This document shows, in pieces, positions 21,611-31,410 of a DNA stretch of 64,000 nucleotides. How positions within the stretch are numbered: the stretch's first letter is position 1; each line of letters starts with the position of its first letter. Position numbers and translations under genes: made by a program. Origin of the DNA: Acidithiobacillus thiooxidans ATCC 19377 (GTDB lineage Bacteria > Pseudomonadota > Gammaproteobacteria > Acidithiobacillales > Acidithiobacillaceae); contig NZ_CP045571.1 in the NCBI RefSeq assembly GCF_009662475.1, positions 1-64,000 on the forward strand, in the 5' to 3' direction. The notes below the pieces were generated by a model, which saw nothing but the letters and a program-made list of their open reading frames with translations, was not told where the DNA came from and did not search any database.

Positions 21611-23790
21611 GAAACTGGTTACGCGCCCTCAGTGCCGGCGCGGCGCCGGAACGCCAGAAGGTTGGCCCTCGCTGGGGTGCCATTTTATTGCTTCTGGCCA
21701 TTTTAGGCTTTCTGGCGATCAATTTTTTTACCAGCGCGGGCGGGCCCCTGAGCCGCTATTTTGTCCCTATGCTGGTCATTTCAGCGGGTATTGTCCTTTT
21801 TCTACTGATTTTGGTGCTCGTTTCCGTGGTGGCGCTATTGGTCCGGCTGCGTCGGGGAGAAGTAGGCAGTCAGCTCGCCACGCGTTTGGTGATCATCATC
21901 ACCCTGTTGAGTTTTCTGCCTGCGGCCGTGGTTTTCGGATTTTCCTGGCAGTATCTGAATCGGGGGGTCGATTCCTGGTTTAGTTCGGCCGTGCAAAGTG
22001 CTCTGGACCAGGCTTTGAATGTAGCCAAGGCCGGCATTGACCGTTATCGCAATTCGACGCTGCTGGCTGCCGAGAGCATCGCCCAGGCTTTGGTGGGTGA
22101 ATCAGACAGTAACGCCATCCTCACCGTCATTGCCTTGCGTGATCAGTACCATTTGAGCAGTGTCACCCTGTTTTCCAGTGATAACCGGATTATTGCCACC
22201 AGCAGTAATAATCTGGCCCTGGCACCGCGCCTGCCGCGTCAGGAAATTCTGTCTGATGAAGGGCATCCAACCGCAAATATTGAGCCTGAAGCGGATGGCA
22301 GCCTGCTGGTCAAGGCGCTGATTCCCGTTCTGAGCCCACATCTGGGTGAAAGTAACCGCATGCTCTATGTGGAGCAGCCCATTCCCGAACAGCTTACCAA
22401 GGCGGCAGAAGCCGTACAGGTGGCCTATACCCGCTACCATCAGCTCATGCTGATGCGTGAGCCCATGAAAACGGCTTTTCAGCTCAGTCTGGCCGTAGCG
22501 CTGCTCCTGGCAGTTTTGTCTGCGGTGTGGATGGGGCTGCATCTGGCCAGGCGGCTGACGGCCCCTATTGCCCGGCTGGCTGCAGGCACCCAGGCCGTAG
22601 CCCGGGGCGAATTTATCCCCCTGCAAACCATTGCCAGTCAGGATGAGTTGGGCGTTTTGCTGCACTCCTTCAACAATATGACGCGCCAGCTTGCCCGCGC
22701 CAAACAGCAGGCGGCCGCCGCTCAGGAGCAGGCAGAGCAGCGCCGGCTCTATCTGGAAACCATGTTGGGACAATTATCCAGCGGCATTCTCACCTTTGAT
22801 GGCGAGCATTGCCTGGCAGAAATCAATGCGGCAGCTGTCCAGATTCTGCAGGAAGATTTACCCAAGGGCCGGGCTTTGCAAGAACTGCAGGACGGGGCCG
22901 TTCTCGAACCGCTCTGGAAGCTGGTGACCGAGTGGGTGGAACATCCCCGCACCGGTATGCAAAAAGAGCTGCAACTGGAACGCAGTGATGGACCGCAAAC
23001 CCTGATTGTACATGGTGCGCAATTTGCCGACGAAGCCGGCAGTAAAGGCTTTGTTCTGGTATTTGATGACATCAGCACCCTGGTTTCCGCCCAGCGCAGC
23101 GCCGCCTGGAGCGAGGTAGCCCGCCGTCTGGCCCATGAAATCAAAAATCCGCTGACGCCCATCCAGCTTTCGGCCGAACGCCTGCGCCGCAAATATCTGG
23201 AGCGTCTGGGTGATGAAGGTGAAACCCTGGATCGGGCGACGCGAACCATTATTCATCAGGTGGATGCCCTGAAAGTGCTGGTAGATGCTTTCTCCGAGTA
23301 TGCCCGGCAACCGCAAATCGAGCTTCGGCCGCTGGAGATCAATCCTTTGATTCTCGATGTTCTGGACCTCTATCGAGGGCAGGAAAATGGTATTGAAATC
23401 CGTGCGGAGCTGGCTGCGGATCTGCCCAGTATTCGCGCGGATGTGCATCGCCTGCGCCAGATTCTCAACAATTTACTGCGTAACGCCATGGATGCCCTGC
23501 AAGGTACGGAACAAAGTCCTGCCGGAAAACATATTCTGATTCGCACCGGCTTGACGGACAGCGGCTCGGCAAAGATGCTAGAGTTGAGCGTAATGGATGA
23601 CGGTCCTGGTTTTCCGGCAGAACTCCTGGCCCGGGTATTTGAGCCCTATGTGACCAGCAAGGTCAAAGGTTCGGGCTTGGGCCTGGCCATTGTCCGCCGC
23701 ATTGTCGAAGAGCATGGCGGAGTGATTATTGCCGATAATCAGGGCCTTAATGGTGGCGCGCGGATTGTGATGGATTTCCCCCTGGGTTGA
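21580..23790 (+). CDS. ntrY: Nitrogen/redox sensor histidine kinase NtrY
   Basis: Membrane histidine kinase paired with NtrX. Order of domains: four predicted membrane helices (the last near 305-325, AVALLLAVLSAVWMGLHLA), a HAMP domain (RRLTAPIARLAAGTQAVARG), a PAS region, an H-box with the phospho-acceptor His519 in ARRLAHEIKNPLTPIQ, then ATPase motifs DDGPGFP and SGLGLAIVRRIVEEHGG. The length of 736 is normal. The signal is not known from the sequence; in related bacteria NtrYX responds to nitrogen or redox state. Confidence 0.92.
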   Translation: MDRQRAPFKLRNWLRALSAGAAPERQKVGPRWGAILLLLAILGFLAINFFTSAGGPLSRYFVPMLVISAGIVLFLLILVLVSVVALLVRLRRGEVGSQLATRLVIIITLLSFLPAAVVFGFSWQYLNRGVDSWFSSAVQSALDQALNVAKAGIDRYRNSTLLAAESIAQALVGESDSNAILTVIALRDQYHLSSVTLFSSDNRIIATSSNNLALAPRLPRQEILSDEGHPTANIEPEADGSLLVKALIPVLSPHLGESNRMLYVEQPIPEQLTKAAEAVQVAYTRYHQLMLMREPMKTAFQLSLAVALLLAVLSAVWMGLHLARRLTAPIARLAAGTQAVARGEFIPLQTIASQDELGVLLHSFNNMTRQLARAKQQAAAAQEQAEQRRLYLETMLGQLSSGILTFDGEHCLAEINAAAVQILQEDLPKGRALQELQDGAVLEPLWKLVTEWVEHPRTGMQKELQLERSDGPQTLIVHGAQFADEAGSKGFVLVFDDISTLVSAQRSAAWSEVARRLAHEIKNPLTPIQLSAERLRRKYLERLGDEGETLDRATRTIIHQVDALKVLVDAFSEYARQPQIELRPLEINPLILDVLDLYRGQENGIEIRAELAADLPSIRADVHRLRQILNNLLRNAMDALQGTEQSPAGKHILIRTGLTDSGSAKMLELSVMDDGPGFPAELLARVFEPYVTSKVKGSGLGLAIVRRIVEEHGGVIIADNQGLNGGARIVMDFPLG

Positions 23791-23811
23791 CCTGGATTTT
23801 CTGGAGGTGGC

Positions 23812-25215
23812 ATGGAAGCGGCAAGATTGAAGATTCTGATCGTCGATGATGAACCCGATATCTGCCAGACCCTGGCGGATATTCTCGAAGATGAAGGGTA
23901 TCAGGTACAAACGGCAGGCAGCGCAGCGGCGGCAGAGGAATTTCTGCGCGACCAGATGGTGGATCTGGTCCTGCTGGATATCTGGATGCCCGGTGAAGAT
24001 GGCATCACCCTGTTGCGGCGCTGGGCGGATGCGGGTCTGGAGCAGCCCGTGGTGATGATGTCCGGACACGCCACCATTGAAACCGCCGTCCAGGCCACCA
24101 AGCTGGGTGCTTATGATTTTGTCGAAAAGCCGCTGTCTTTGGACAAAACCCTGCTGACGGTTGCCCACGCCCTGGAGGCCAGCCGCCTGCAGCGCGAAAA
24201 TCGCGACCTGCGTGCCCAAACCGGCTGGGTAGAACGGCCCAGCGGGGATAGTCCGGCTATCCGCCAGTTTCGGGAGCAGCTCACCCGGGTCGCTGCGGTA
24301 GACTCCTGGGCCCTGTTGCTCGGCGAAGCGGGAAGCGGCAAGGAAGTTGCGGCCCGTTATCTGCACCGGCAGAGCCGTCGGGCACAGGGGCCTTTTGTGG
24401 ACCTGCGTGCTGCCGCCATTGCCCGGCCCAATGTGGCTACGGAACTTTTTGGTAATGAAACCCAGGGCAAACTCATTCGTGGACGTCTGGAAGTCGCCCA
24501 TGGCGGGACTCTGTTTATCGACGAAATAGCCGATATGGATCTGGAAACCCAGGCCCGTCTGTTTTCAGCCTTGCAGGAAAAACGCATCATCCGGGTGGGG
24601 GGCAGTACCCCCGTACCGGTCGATGTGCGGGTCATTGCCGGCAGTGCCCATGATTTATCCCAGGCTGTACAAAACGGCCAGTTTCGCAGTGACCTGTACT
24701 ATCGGCTGAGTGCCTTGCCCTTGCGGGTCCCGCCCTTGGCGGCGCGAACGGCGGATATCCCGGTACTCATTGAAGAATTTGTGCGTTTTTATGGTGCCCG
24801 GGATGGTCTGCCCGGCCGCCGTTTTGCGCCGGACAGCATGGATGTTCTCAACCACTATCCCTGGCCGGGGAATGTTCGCGAACTGCAAAATCTGGTGGAA
24901 CGCCTGCTGATTCTGGCTGAAGGTCCGGAAATCAGCGCGGCAGAAATCGAAGGCGCGCTGGGTCTGGATAACCGCATGGCTCTCGCCAACAGCAACTTCG
25001 ACGAGGACGACTTCGGCGGCACCCTCAAACGGGCCCGCGAACGCTTTGAACGGGCTTTTCTTGAGTATCATCTGGCGCGCAATGACTGGAATATTGCCCG
25101 CACCGCTGAAATCGTCGGGCTTGAACGGACCCATCTGTATCGTAAGCTGAAAAATCTCAGCATTGCCCTCAAGGGCGAAAGAAGAGTTGGCGAAGACGGC
25201 GAAGAAGAGGATTGA
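23812..25215 (+). CDS. ntrX: Response regulator NtrX
   Basis: Response regulator with receiver domain (phospho-acceptor Asp56 in LLDIWMPGEDG), AAA+ domain (GEAGSGKE and GGTLFIDEIADM) and C-terminal Fis-type helix-turn-helix (NDWNIARTAEIVGLERTHLY). The sigma-54 contact loop GAFTGA is absent: after LFGNE the sequence goes straight to TQGKLIRGRLEVA. This is a known trait of NtrX and argues against direct sigma-54 activation. It lies 21 bases after ntrY. The length of 467 is usual. Confidence 0.92.
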   Translation: MEAARLKILIVDDEPDICQTLADILEDEGYQVQTAGSAAAAEEFLRDQMVDLVLLDIWMPGEDGITLLRRWADAGLEQPVVMMSGHATIETAVQATKLGAYDFVEKPLSLDKTLLTVAHALEASRLQRENRDLRAQTGWVERPSGDSPAIRQFREQLTRVAAVDSWALLLGEAGSGKEVAARYLHRQSRRAQGPFVDLRAAAIARPNVATELFGNETQGKLIRGRLEVAHGGTLFIDEIADMDLETQARLFSALQEKRIIRVGGSTPVPVDVRVIAGSAHDLSQAVQNGQFRSDLYYRLSALPLRVPPLAARTADIPVLIEEFVRFYGARDGLPGRRFAPDSMDVLNHYPWPGNVRELQNLVERLLILAEGPEISAAEIEGALGLDNRMALANSNFDEDDFGGTLKRARERFERAFLEYHLARNDWNIARTAEIVGLERTHLYRKLKNLSIALKGERRVGEDGEEED

Positions 25216-25239
25216 ATTCAATACCAAAAACCCGCTCTA

Positions 25240-25268
25240 TTGCGGATTCCTGTGATCCTGCTTAGAGT
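25240..25268 (+). promoter_or_regulatory. Probable sigma-70 promoter of the carbon operon
   Basis: TTGCGG (25240-25245), a 17-base spacer and TAGAGT (25263-25268) stand 34 bases before the start of the transketolase-like gene. It is the only good promoter in the short gap after ntrX. Confidence 0.5.
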
Positions 25269-25301
25269 GGGCGCAATATTTTTAGCTACAGGAAGCCCGT
25301 T

Positions 25302-27521
25302 ATGACCCAGCAAAATACTTTGCCCACCAATGCCCCCGAGTTTTGTGCGGGAATGCTCTACTTTGGTGAGAACTGGCCGGATTTCCACGAATATGGCAAA
25401 TCCTCTGCCATTGCTGCGGATCATAAGGCGATTGCGAACCCCCAGGCACGGGAGGCGGTGTACCAGTCGCTGTTGTTGGCCGATGCTCTGCGTTATTGCA
25501 CGCTGCAGGTCTGTACCGCCAAGTCGTCCGGCCATCCCGGGGGTTTTGCCTCCAGCGCGGAGGCCTATGCGGCCATGGTCATGCTTGGTCATACCAACAT
25601 TGTCACGGAAGTGGGGCACCACGCGCCCGGCTTTTACAGTGCCATGTTTCTCGACCGCTCCCTGGAAGCCATGGGTATTCAGAACATGAATGACATGATG
25701 GCGCGCTTCCGCGAACAGCATGGTCTGCTGGGTCATCTCTCCGGCGCCATTCCGGGTTTGTTGGCGCCTGCCGGTCCGCTGGGACAGGGGCAACATTTCG
25801 CCATGGCCGGAGCACTGCTGCATCCCGGCACGCTGTTCCCGGTCACCATCGGCGATGGCGGCTTTGGCGAACCGTATGTACTGAGCTCCATGAAACATTT
25901 TCACTTTGCCTATCCCCGGGTGACCAACTATCTGCCGATCTTGGTCTGGAATGGTTTCAGCCAGGAACATCATTCCATGGTTTCGCTGATGAGCAACGCG
26001 GAAATGATGGCCTACTGGCGGGCGCATGACTTTGATGAGGTCATTCTGATTGATGCCAAGGATTATGATGACGCCGGACAGGAAGGCGCCTATGTGGATT
26101 CCACGCGCTTCTCTTTCGGGCAACGCATGGCTTTCATGGAAGCGGTCCTGAGTGCTGCCGCCAAGGCCGCGCAAAATGCCTTGAATGGTCGTCACACCGC
26201 CTTCATCCTCAAACAGTTGAAGGGTGCCGGGGTGCATGTCTCCGGTGCCAAATCCCACAATTTGTATCCCAAAGACACTTTTGAGTCACCGGAAATCAAA
26301 GCTGCTTTGCAAAAGCGCGCGCTGAGTCCGGAGGCCTGGGCGCTGGTCCGCGACAATTTCTCCCGTGCCGGAGGGGGTCCTGCTGCCAAAACAGCGGTGA
26401 CCGAGCATGTGCTGGAAATCGCCCAATTGGGTGAGTTTCCTTTGCAGGATTTTCCCGTCGGAGAACAGGCCGTGCCGGCCACCGCCATGGGCGCACTGGT
26501 CGCCTGGCTGGGACAGCAGGACCCGCGCTTTGTGGTGAGCAATGCCGATGGTAATGAAGCTTCAGCCATGAAGAACATTAACGATGCCCTGAAAATCCGC
26601 CATCCCACGGAAGATCCGCTCTACAACCAGCAGCCCGGAGGGCAGGTTTACGAGCCCCTCAACGAAGATGCCTGCGCGGGTCTGGCAGCGGGTCTGGCCC
26701 TGTTTGGCAGTCGTTCCCTGTGGTTATCCTATGAGTCCTTTGCCATCAACGGCTGGCCGATTATGCAGACAGTGGGTCAGGCGATGGCCGAGCTACGCCG
26801 CAAGACTCCCTCTACGGTATGCATGTTCACGGCGGGAGCTCTGGAGCAGGGTCGCAACGGCTGGACTCACCAACGTCCGGAAATCGAAAACTATTTCGCC
26901 GCGCAAATGCGCAATGGCAATGTGTTTCTGCTCTATCCCACGGATGCCAACGTCATCCAGGCCGCCTATGAATACGCCGTGAATAGCGTCAACAAGTCGA
27001 TGATTATCATTGCCTCGAAAAGCCCGCTGCCCGTGCATCTGAGCATGGCCGAAGCGCGTGCGGCAGTCCGCAAGGGCGCGGCAGTTCTATATGAAGGGGC
27101 TGGCGGCACGCGCGGCACGGTAACTTTTGCCGTCACCGGTGACATGGTGTTGATGCCGGTGTTCGCCGCCCGCGAGATCCTGGAAAAAGAAGGGTACGGG
27201 GTGCGCATTGTTTCCGTCATCAATCCCCGTCAGTTGTATCGCCCCTCGGATGTGGCTGCGCATACCGTATCCGAGCCGGATACGGATTTCATGGCTGATG
27301 CGGAATTCCACCAGTTGTTTGCCGGCGACATGTTACTGACCATCGGCGGTGGCGGTTCCGGAGCGCTGGAGCCGGTGCTCTTACGCAGTCGCGCGGCGTA
27401 TCGCGATACCCTGGCCTGGCAGCGCGGTGAAACCACCGCCAGCGCGGGTGAACTGATGGCTTTCAATGGGATTACGGCGGATGCCATTCTCAGCAAGGTG
27501 CGGAGTTTTGGTGGGCAGTAA
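25302..27521 (+). CDS. Transketolase/phosphoketolase-family thiamine diphosphate enzyme
   Basis: A 739-residue ThDP-dependent enzyme acting on sugar phosphates. The first half is transketolase-like (KSSGHPGGFASSAEAYAAM; cofactor motif GDGGFGEP). The second half resembles phosphoketolases (LNEDACAGLAAGLALFGSRS, WLSYESFAING, GWTHQRPEIENYFAAQM). It is longer than transketolase (about 665) and shorter than phosphoketolase (about 790). Whether it transfers a C2 unit or makes acetyl phosphate cannot be told. It heads an operon with a DUF1537 kinase and glycolate oxidase, which suggests two- or four-carbon metabolism. SD AGGA precedes the ATG. Confidence 0.78.
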   Translation: MTQQNTLPTNAPEFCAGMLYFGENWPDFHEYGKSSAIAADHKAIANPQAREAVYQSLLLADALRYCTLQVCTAKSSGHPGGFASSAEAYAAMVMLGHTNIVTEVGHHAPGFYSAMFLDRSLEAMGIQNMNDMMARFREQHGLLGHLSGAIPGLLAPAGPLGQGQHFAMAGALLHPGTLFPVTIGDGGFGEPYVLSSMKHFHFAYPRVTNYLPILVWNGFSQEHHSMVSLMSNAEMMAYWRAHDFDEVILIDAKDYDDAGQEGAYVDSTRFSFGQRMAFMEAVLSAAAKAAQNALNGRHTAFILKQLKGAGVHVSGAKSHNLYPKDTFESPEIKAALQKRALSPEAWALVRDNFSRAGGGPAAKTAVTEHVLEIAQLGEFPLQDFPVGEQAVPATAMGALVAWLGQQDPRFVVSNADGNEASAMKNINDALKIRHPTEDPLYNQQPGGQVYEPLNEDACAGLAAGLALFGSRSLWLSYESFAINGWPIMQTVGQAMAELRRKTPSTVCMFTAGALEQGRNGWTHQRPEIENYFAAQMRNGNVFLLYPTDANVIQAAYEYAVNSVNKSMIIIASKSPLPVHLSMAEARAAVRKGAAVLYEGAGGTRGTVTFAVTGDMVLMPVFAAREILEKEGYGVRIVSVINPRQLYRPSDVAAHTVSEPDTDFMADAEFHQLFAGDMLLTIGGGGSGALEPVLLRSRAAYRDTLAWQRGETTASAGELMAFNGITADAILSKVRSFGGQ

Positions 27522-28851
27522 TCCCCGGGAAACCCGTACCAAAATCATCGTCATTGATGATGATCCCACCGGCTCGCAGACGGTCCATTCCTGCCTGCTG
27601 CTGACCCGATGGGATCCTGAGACCCTGCGGGAAGCCTTGCAGGATGATTCCCCGCTCTTTTTTGTTTTGAGTAATACCCGGGGCATGAGCGCCGTCCGTG
27701 CCGAACAGGTCACCCGGGAAATCTGCCGCAACCTGCATGTGGCTCTGGTGCAGGTGGCCAATAACGGACAGCCGGTGCAACCGTTGCTGGTGAGCCGTTC
27801 GGATTCGACCTTGCGCGGCCATTATCCGGTTGAAACTGATGTGATGGCTGAGGAGTTGGGACCTTTTGATGCGCATTTTCTGGTTCCGGCATTTTTTGAA
27901 GGAGGGCGCATTACCCGTGACAGCACCCATTATGTCATCCAGAACGGGGTAGAAGTTCCCGCCCATGAAACCGAATTTGCCCGGGATTCGGTGTTTGCCT
28001 TTCAGCATAGTTATCTGCCCGATTATGTGGCCGAAAAAACCCACGGACGCATTCCTGCGGAGCAGGTGCAACGCTTGCGTCTGGCGGACTTGCGCGCCGG
28101 TTGCCTACCGCAGCTTTTGGCACTCAAAAATAATACCTGTGTGGTCGTGGACGCCGTGGAAGCGGCAGATCTGCACACCTTTGCCCGGGATTTGCGGGCT
28201 GCTGCCGGGCAGGGCAAGCGTTTTCTGTTCCGGAGTGCGGCCAGCTTGCTGACCGCACTGGCCGATCTGCCGCCCCAGCCGGTATCTGCGGAAAACATGG
28301 CACAACTGGTACGCGGGGGTAAAGCCGGAGCCATTCTGGTCGGTTCTCATGTGCGTAAAACCACCGAGCAGCTCAGCCGCTTGCTGGAGGAATCGGGTCT
28401 GCAAGGACTGGAGGTAGAGGTGGATGCCTGCAGCGGGGAGGCGGGCAAGAAGCAGTTAACCCATCTTCTCGATCAGGCTGCCAGGCTTCACGCTCAGGGC
28501 CTGGATCTGGTGATTTTTACCAGCCGCAGTGAACGCCAGTTTGCCGATCAGGCGACACGTTTGGCTTTCGGTGAAACCGTATCGGCTTTTCTCATGGATC
28601 TGTTGCGTGGTCTGCCCGAAGATCTGGGTTTCCTCATCAGCAAGGGTGGTATCACGTCCAATGATGTTCTGAGTAGCGGGCTGGCGCTGCGCAAGGCGCG
28701 GGTCATGGGGCAGATTTTGCCCGGCTGCTCTGTGGTTCAGTGTCCGCATGATCATCCACGCTATCCGGATCTGCCGGTGGTGATATTTCCCGGTAATGTC
28801 GGGGATGCCGAAAGTCTTGCCTTGGCACGCCGTCGCCTGCGCGGTCGGTGA
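27511..28851 (+). CDS. Four-carbon acid sugar kinase family protein (DUF1537)
   Basis: A 446-residue member of the DUF1537 / four-carbon acid sugar kinase family. The N-terminal substrate domain has IIVIDDDPTGSQTVHS and SRSDSTLRGHYPVE. The C-terminal nucleotide domain has SKGGITSNDVL and VIFPGNVG. Characterised relatives phosphorylate erythronate, threonate or similar acids, but the substrate here is unknown. The start is set at GTG 27511 because GGAG lies 5 bases upstream and it overlaps the upstream stop by 11 bases; a longer frame from 27466 would run deep into that gene. It is followed by glcD. Confidence 0.8.
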   Translation: MGSNPRETRTKIIVIDDDPTGSQTVHSCLLLTRWDPETLREALQDDSPLFFVLSNTRGMSAVRAEQVTREICRNLHVALVQVANNGQPVQPLLVSRSDSTLRGHYPVETDVMAEELGPFDAHFLVPAFFEGGRITRDSTHYVIQNGVEVPAHETEFARDSVFAFQHSYLPDYVAEKTHGRIPAEQVQRLRLADLRAGCLPQLLALKNNTCVVVDAVEAADLHTFARDLRAAAGQGKRFLFRSAASLLTALADLPPQPVSAENMAQLVRGGKAGAILVGSHVRKTTEQLSRLLEESGLQGLEVEVDACSGEAGKKQLTHLLDQAARLHAQGLDLVIFTSRSERQFADQATRLAFGETVSAFLMDLLRGLPEDLGFLISKGGITSNDVLSSGLALRKARVMGQILPGCSVVQCPHDHPRYPDLPVVIFPGNVGDAESLALARRRLRGR

Positions 28852-28863
28852 CGGGCGCAACTC

Positions 28864-30336
28864 ATGGCGGGCAGTCCTGATTCCGAGCATGCCGCATTTC
28901 TCAGCGCCCTCCGCGCCCTATTGCCGGACGATGGCCTGCTGACGCAGAGCGAGGACCTGCATCCTTACGAATGTGATGGTTTGTCGGTGCTCAGGGAGCT
29001 GCCTCTGGCGGTGGTCCTCCCCCGTCATCGAGCAGAGGTACAGGCTGTTCTGAAAATCTGTCAGCAGTATGGTGTAGCGGTGGTTCCCAGAGGGGCGGGT
29101 ACTGGATTGTCCGGTGGCGCTCGTCCCAGCGCCGGGGCCATTGTGCTTTCCCTGGCGCGACTCAAGCAGATTCGGGCGCTGGACACCAGCAACCGTACGG
29201 CCCGGGTGCAGCCGGGGGTGCGCAATCTGGCCATCAGTGAAGCAGCGCGGCCCATGGGCCTGTACTATGCGCCGGATCCTTCCTCCCAGATCGCCTGTAC
29301 CATTGGCGGCAATGTGGCAGAAAATTCCGGTGGGGTACATTGTCTGAAATACGGCTTGACGGTCCACAATGTGCTGGCTCTGGAAGTGCTGGATGTATCG
29401 GGTGAACGTCTGGAAATCGGCAGTCAGGCGCCCGACAGTCCCGGCTATGATCTGCTGGCGCTGATGATGGGTTCGGAAGGATTGTTGGGTATCGTGACGG
29501 AATGTACGTTGCGCTTGCTGCCGGTTCCCGAAAATACCCTGGTGTTGCTGGCGGCTTTTGCCTCGGTGGTTGCGGCGGCAGACGCTGTGAGTGCCATCAT
29601 TGCGGCGGGAATCATTCCGGCCGGGCTGGAAATGATGGACCAACTCGCCATAGAAGCCGCCGAAGATTTTGTGCATGCCGGTTACCCCCGCGATGCCGCT
29701 GCCATTTTGCTCTGCGAACTGGATGGGACCGAGGCAGAACTTCAGGAACGCCTGCGCGCCGTGGAAAAGCTGTTACAGCGGCAAGGGGCTACCAGCATCC
29801 GTATTGCCGCTGATGCCGAAACCCGGCTGTTACTCTGGAAAGGCCGCAAGGCCGCGTTTCCGGCGGTGGGTCGTCTGGCCCCGGATTATTACTGTATGGA
29901 TGGGACCATCCCGCGCAGGCGTTTGGCGGAAGTGCTCGAACAAATCGCGATCTGGTCGGCCGAATATGGTTTGCGGGTCGCCAATGTGTTTCATGCTGGC
30001 GATGGCAACCTGCACCCGCTCATCCTCTATGACGCCAATGTGGAAGAGCAGTTGTATGCTGCAGAAGCCCTTGGTCAACGCATTCTCGAACTGTGTGTGG
30101 CGGTCGGTGGCAGTATCACCGGAGAGCACGGTGTCGGCGTAGAAAAACTGGACAGCATGTGCGCCCAGTTTACGCCTACCGAGCTGGCTCAGTTGCACCG
30201 CATCAAGGCGGCCTTTGATCCCGAAGGGCGACTGAATCCGGGCAAGGCCGTCCCCAGTCTGCATCGCTGCGCAGAACTGGGTGCCATGCATGTGCATCAT
30301 GGTCAATTACCTTTCCCGGAACTGGAGCGCTTTTAA
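28864..30336 (+). CDS. glcD: Glycolate oxidase FAD subunit GlcD
   Basis: FAD-linked 2-hydroxyacid dehydrogenase subunit that oxidises glycolate to glyoxylate with GlcE and GlcF. The FAD-binding PCMH fold shows VVPRGAGTGLSGGARPS and GGNVAENSGGVHCLKYG. The C-terminal part shows NVFHAGDGNLHP, GEHGVGVEKL and LNPGKAVPS. The length of 490 is typical. In an autotroph this complex would recover Rubisco-derived glycolate; a D-lactate dehydrogenase role is the main alternative. Confidence 0.9.
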   Translation: MAGSPDSEHAAFLSALRALLPDDGLLTQSEDLHPYECDGLSVLRELPLAVVLPRHRAEVQAVLKICQQYGVAVVPRGAGTGLSGGARPSAGAIVLSLARLKQIRALDTSNRTARVQPGVRNLAISEAARPMGLYYAPDPSSQIACTIGGNVAENSGGVHCLKYGLTVHNVLALEVLDVSGERLEIGSQAPDSPGYDLLALMMGSEGLLGIVTECTLRLLPVPENTLVLLAAFASVVAAADAVSAIIAAGIIPAGLEMMDQLAIEAAEDFVHAGYPRDAAAILLCELDGTEAELQERLRAVEKLLQRQGATSIRIAADAETRLLLWKGRKAAFPAVGRLAPDYYCMDGTIPRRRLAEVLEQIAIWSAEYGLRVANVFHAGDGNLHPLILYDANVEEQLYAAEALGQRILELCVAVGGSITGEHGVGVEKLDSMCAQFTPTELAQLHRIKAAFDPEGRLNPGKAVPSLHRCAELGAMHVHHGQLPFPELERF

Positions 30337-30337
30337 G

Positions 30338-31402
30338 ATGGATCAGCGCGAGCGTTTGCAGGAACAGGTCCGCGAAGCCTGTCAGCAGTCGCGCCCCCTG
30401 CAGATTCAGGGGGCCGGGACCAAGCGCTTTTACGGCAGAAAAACTGCTGATGCGGAACCGTTGCTATTGCGGGAGCATCAAGGGATTGTGGATTACGAAC
30501 CCAGTGAACTGTTTGTGACCCTGCGAGCCGGGACGAGCCTGCAGACCTTGCAGGAACAGTTGGCCGAAGCCGGCCAGATGCTGCCCTTCGAGCCGCCTTT
30601 TTTCGGGGCGGAAGCTACCATCGGTGGCACCTTGGCCTGTGGTTTTTCCGGACCACGGCGGCCTTATGCGGGTTCTGCCCGGGATTACGTGCTGGGTGTG
30701 CACATGCTCAATGGTCTGGGAGAATCCTTGCGCTTTGGCGGACAGGTCATGAAAAATGTGGCGGGCTATGATGTATCCCGTCTACTGGTAGGGTCTTTGG
30801 GTACCCTCGGCATTTTGCTGGAAGTGACGCTCAAAGTGTTGCCGCGTCCCGAGCGGGAGCTGACACTGGTACACGACACCGACATGGCTACAGCCATTGT
30901 CCGGATGAATCAATGGGCGGGCCAGCCCCTGCCCTTGTCAGCCAGTGCCTGGGATGGGGCCCACTTGTACCTGCGTCTGTCGGGGACGGAGAAAGCCGTC
31001 GCAGCGGCGCAGAGCAAAATCGGTGGAGCGGTGCTGGACGAAAACGACGGCATCCTTTTCTGGAAAAATCTGCGTGAACATCGCCATGTATTTTTTCAGG
31101 GAAGCGCAGCACTCTGGCGGCTGGCCGTAGCGCCCGCCACGCCCCCCCTGGCTCTGCCCGGACAGACGCTTATTGAATGGGGTGGTGGACAGCGCTGGCT
31201 GCGCGGTCAACGGGATGCCAGCGCCCTGCAGACGCTGGCGGCTGAGCATGGCGGACACGCCACCCTGTTTCGCGGCGGTGACCATGCCAAAGAGGTGTTC
31301 CAGCCTTTGCCGCCAGCCCTGTTCGCCCTGCATCAACGCCTGAAAAATGCGTTTGATCCGCACGGTATTTTGAATCCTGGTCGCCTGTACGCGGCCCTTT
31401 AG
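30338..31402 (+). CDS. glcE: Glycolate oxidase FAD-binding subunit GlcE
   Basis: Second flavin-fold subunit of glycolate oxidase. It keeps QIQGAGTKRFYG, GGTLACGFSGPRRPYAG and the C-terminal FDPHGILNPGRLYA. The length is 354 residues. The start is ATG 30338, one base after the glcD stop; a longer in-frame start at 30281 lies wholly inside glcD and is rejected. Order glcD-glcE-glcF is the standard operon. Confidence 0.9.
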   Translation: MDQRERLQEQVREACQQSRPLQIQGAGTKRFYGRKTADAEPLLLREHQGIVDYEPSELFVTLRAGTSLQTLQEQLAEAGQMLPFEPPFFGAEATIGGTLACGFSGPRRPYAGSARDYVLGVHMLNGLGESLRFGGQVMKNVAGYDVSRLLVGSLGTLGILLEVTLKVLPRPERELTLVHDTDMATAIVRMNQWAGQPLPLSASAWDGAHLYLRLSGTEKAVAAAQSKIGGAVLDENDGILFWKNLREHRHVFFQGSAALWRLAVAPATPPLALPGQTLIEWGGGQRWLRGQRDASALQTLAAEHGGHATLFRGGDHAKEVFQPLPPALFALHQRLKNAFDPHGILNPGRLYAAL

Positions 31403-31410
31403 AGAAGCCT

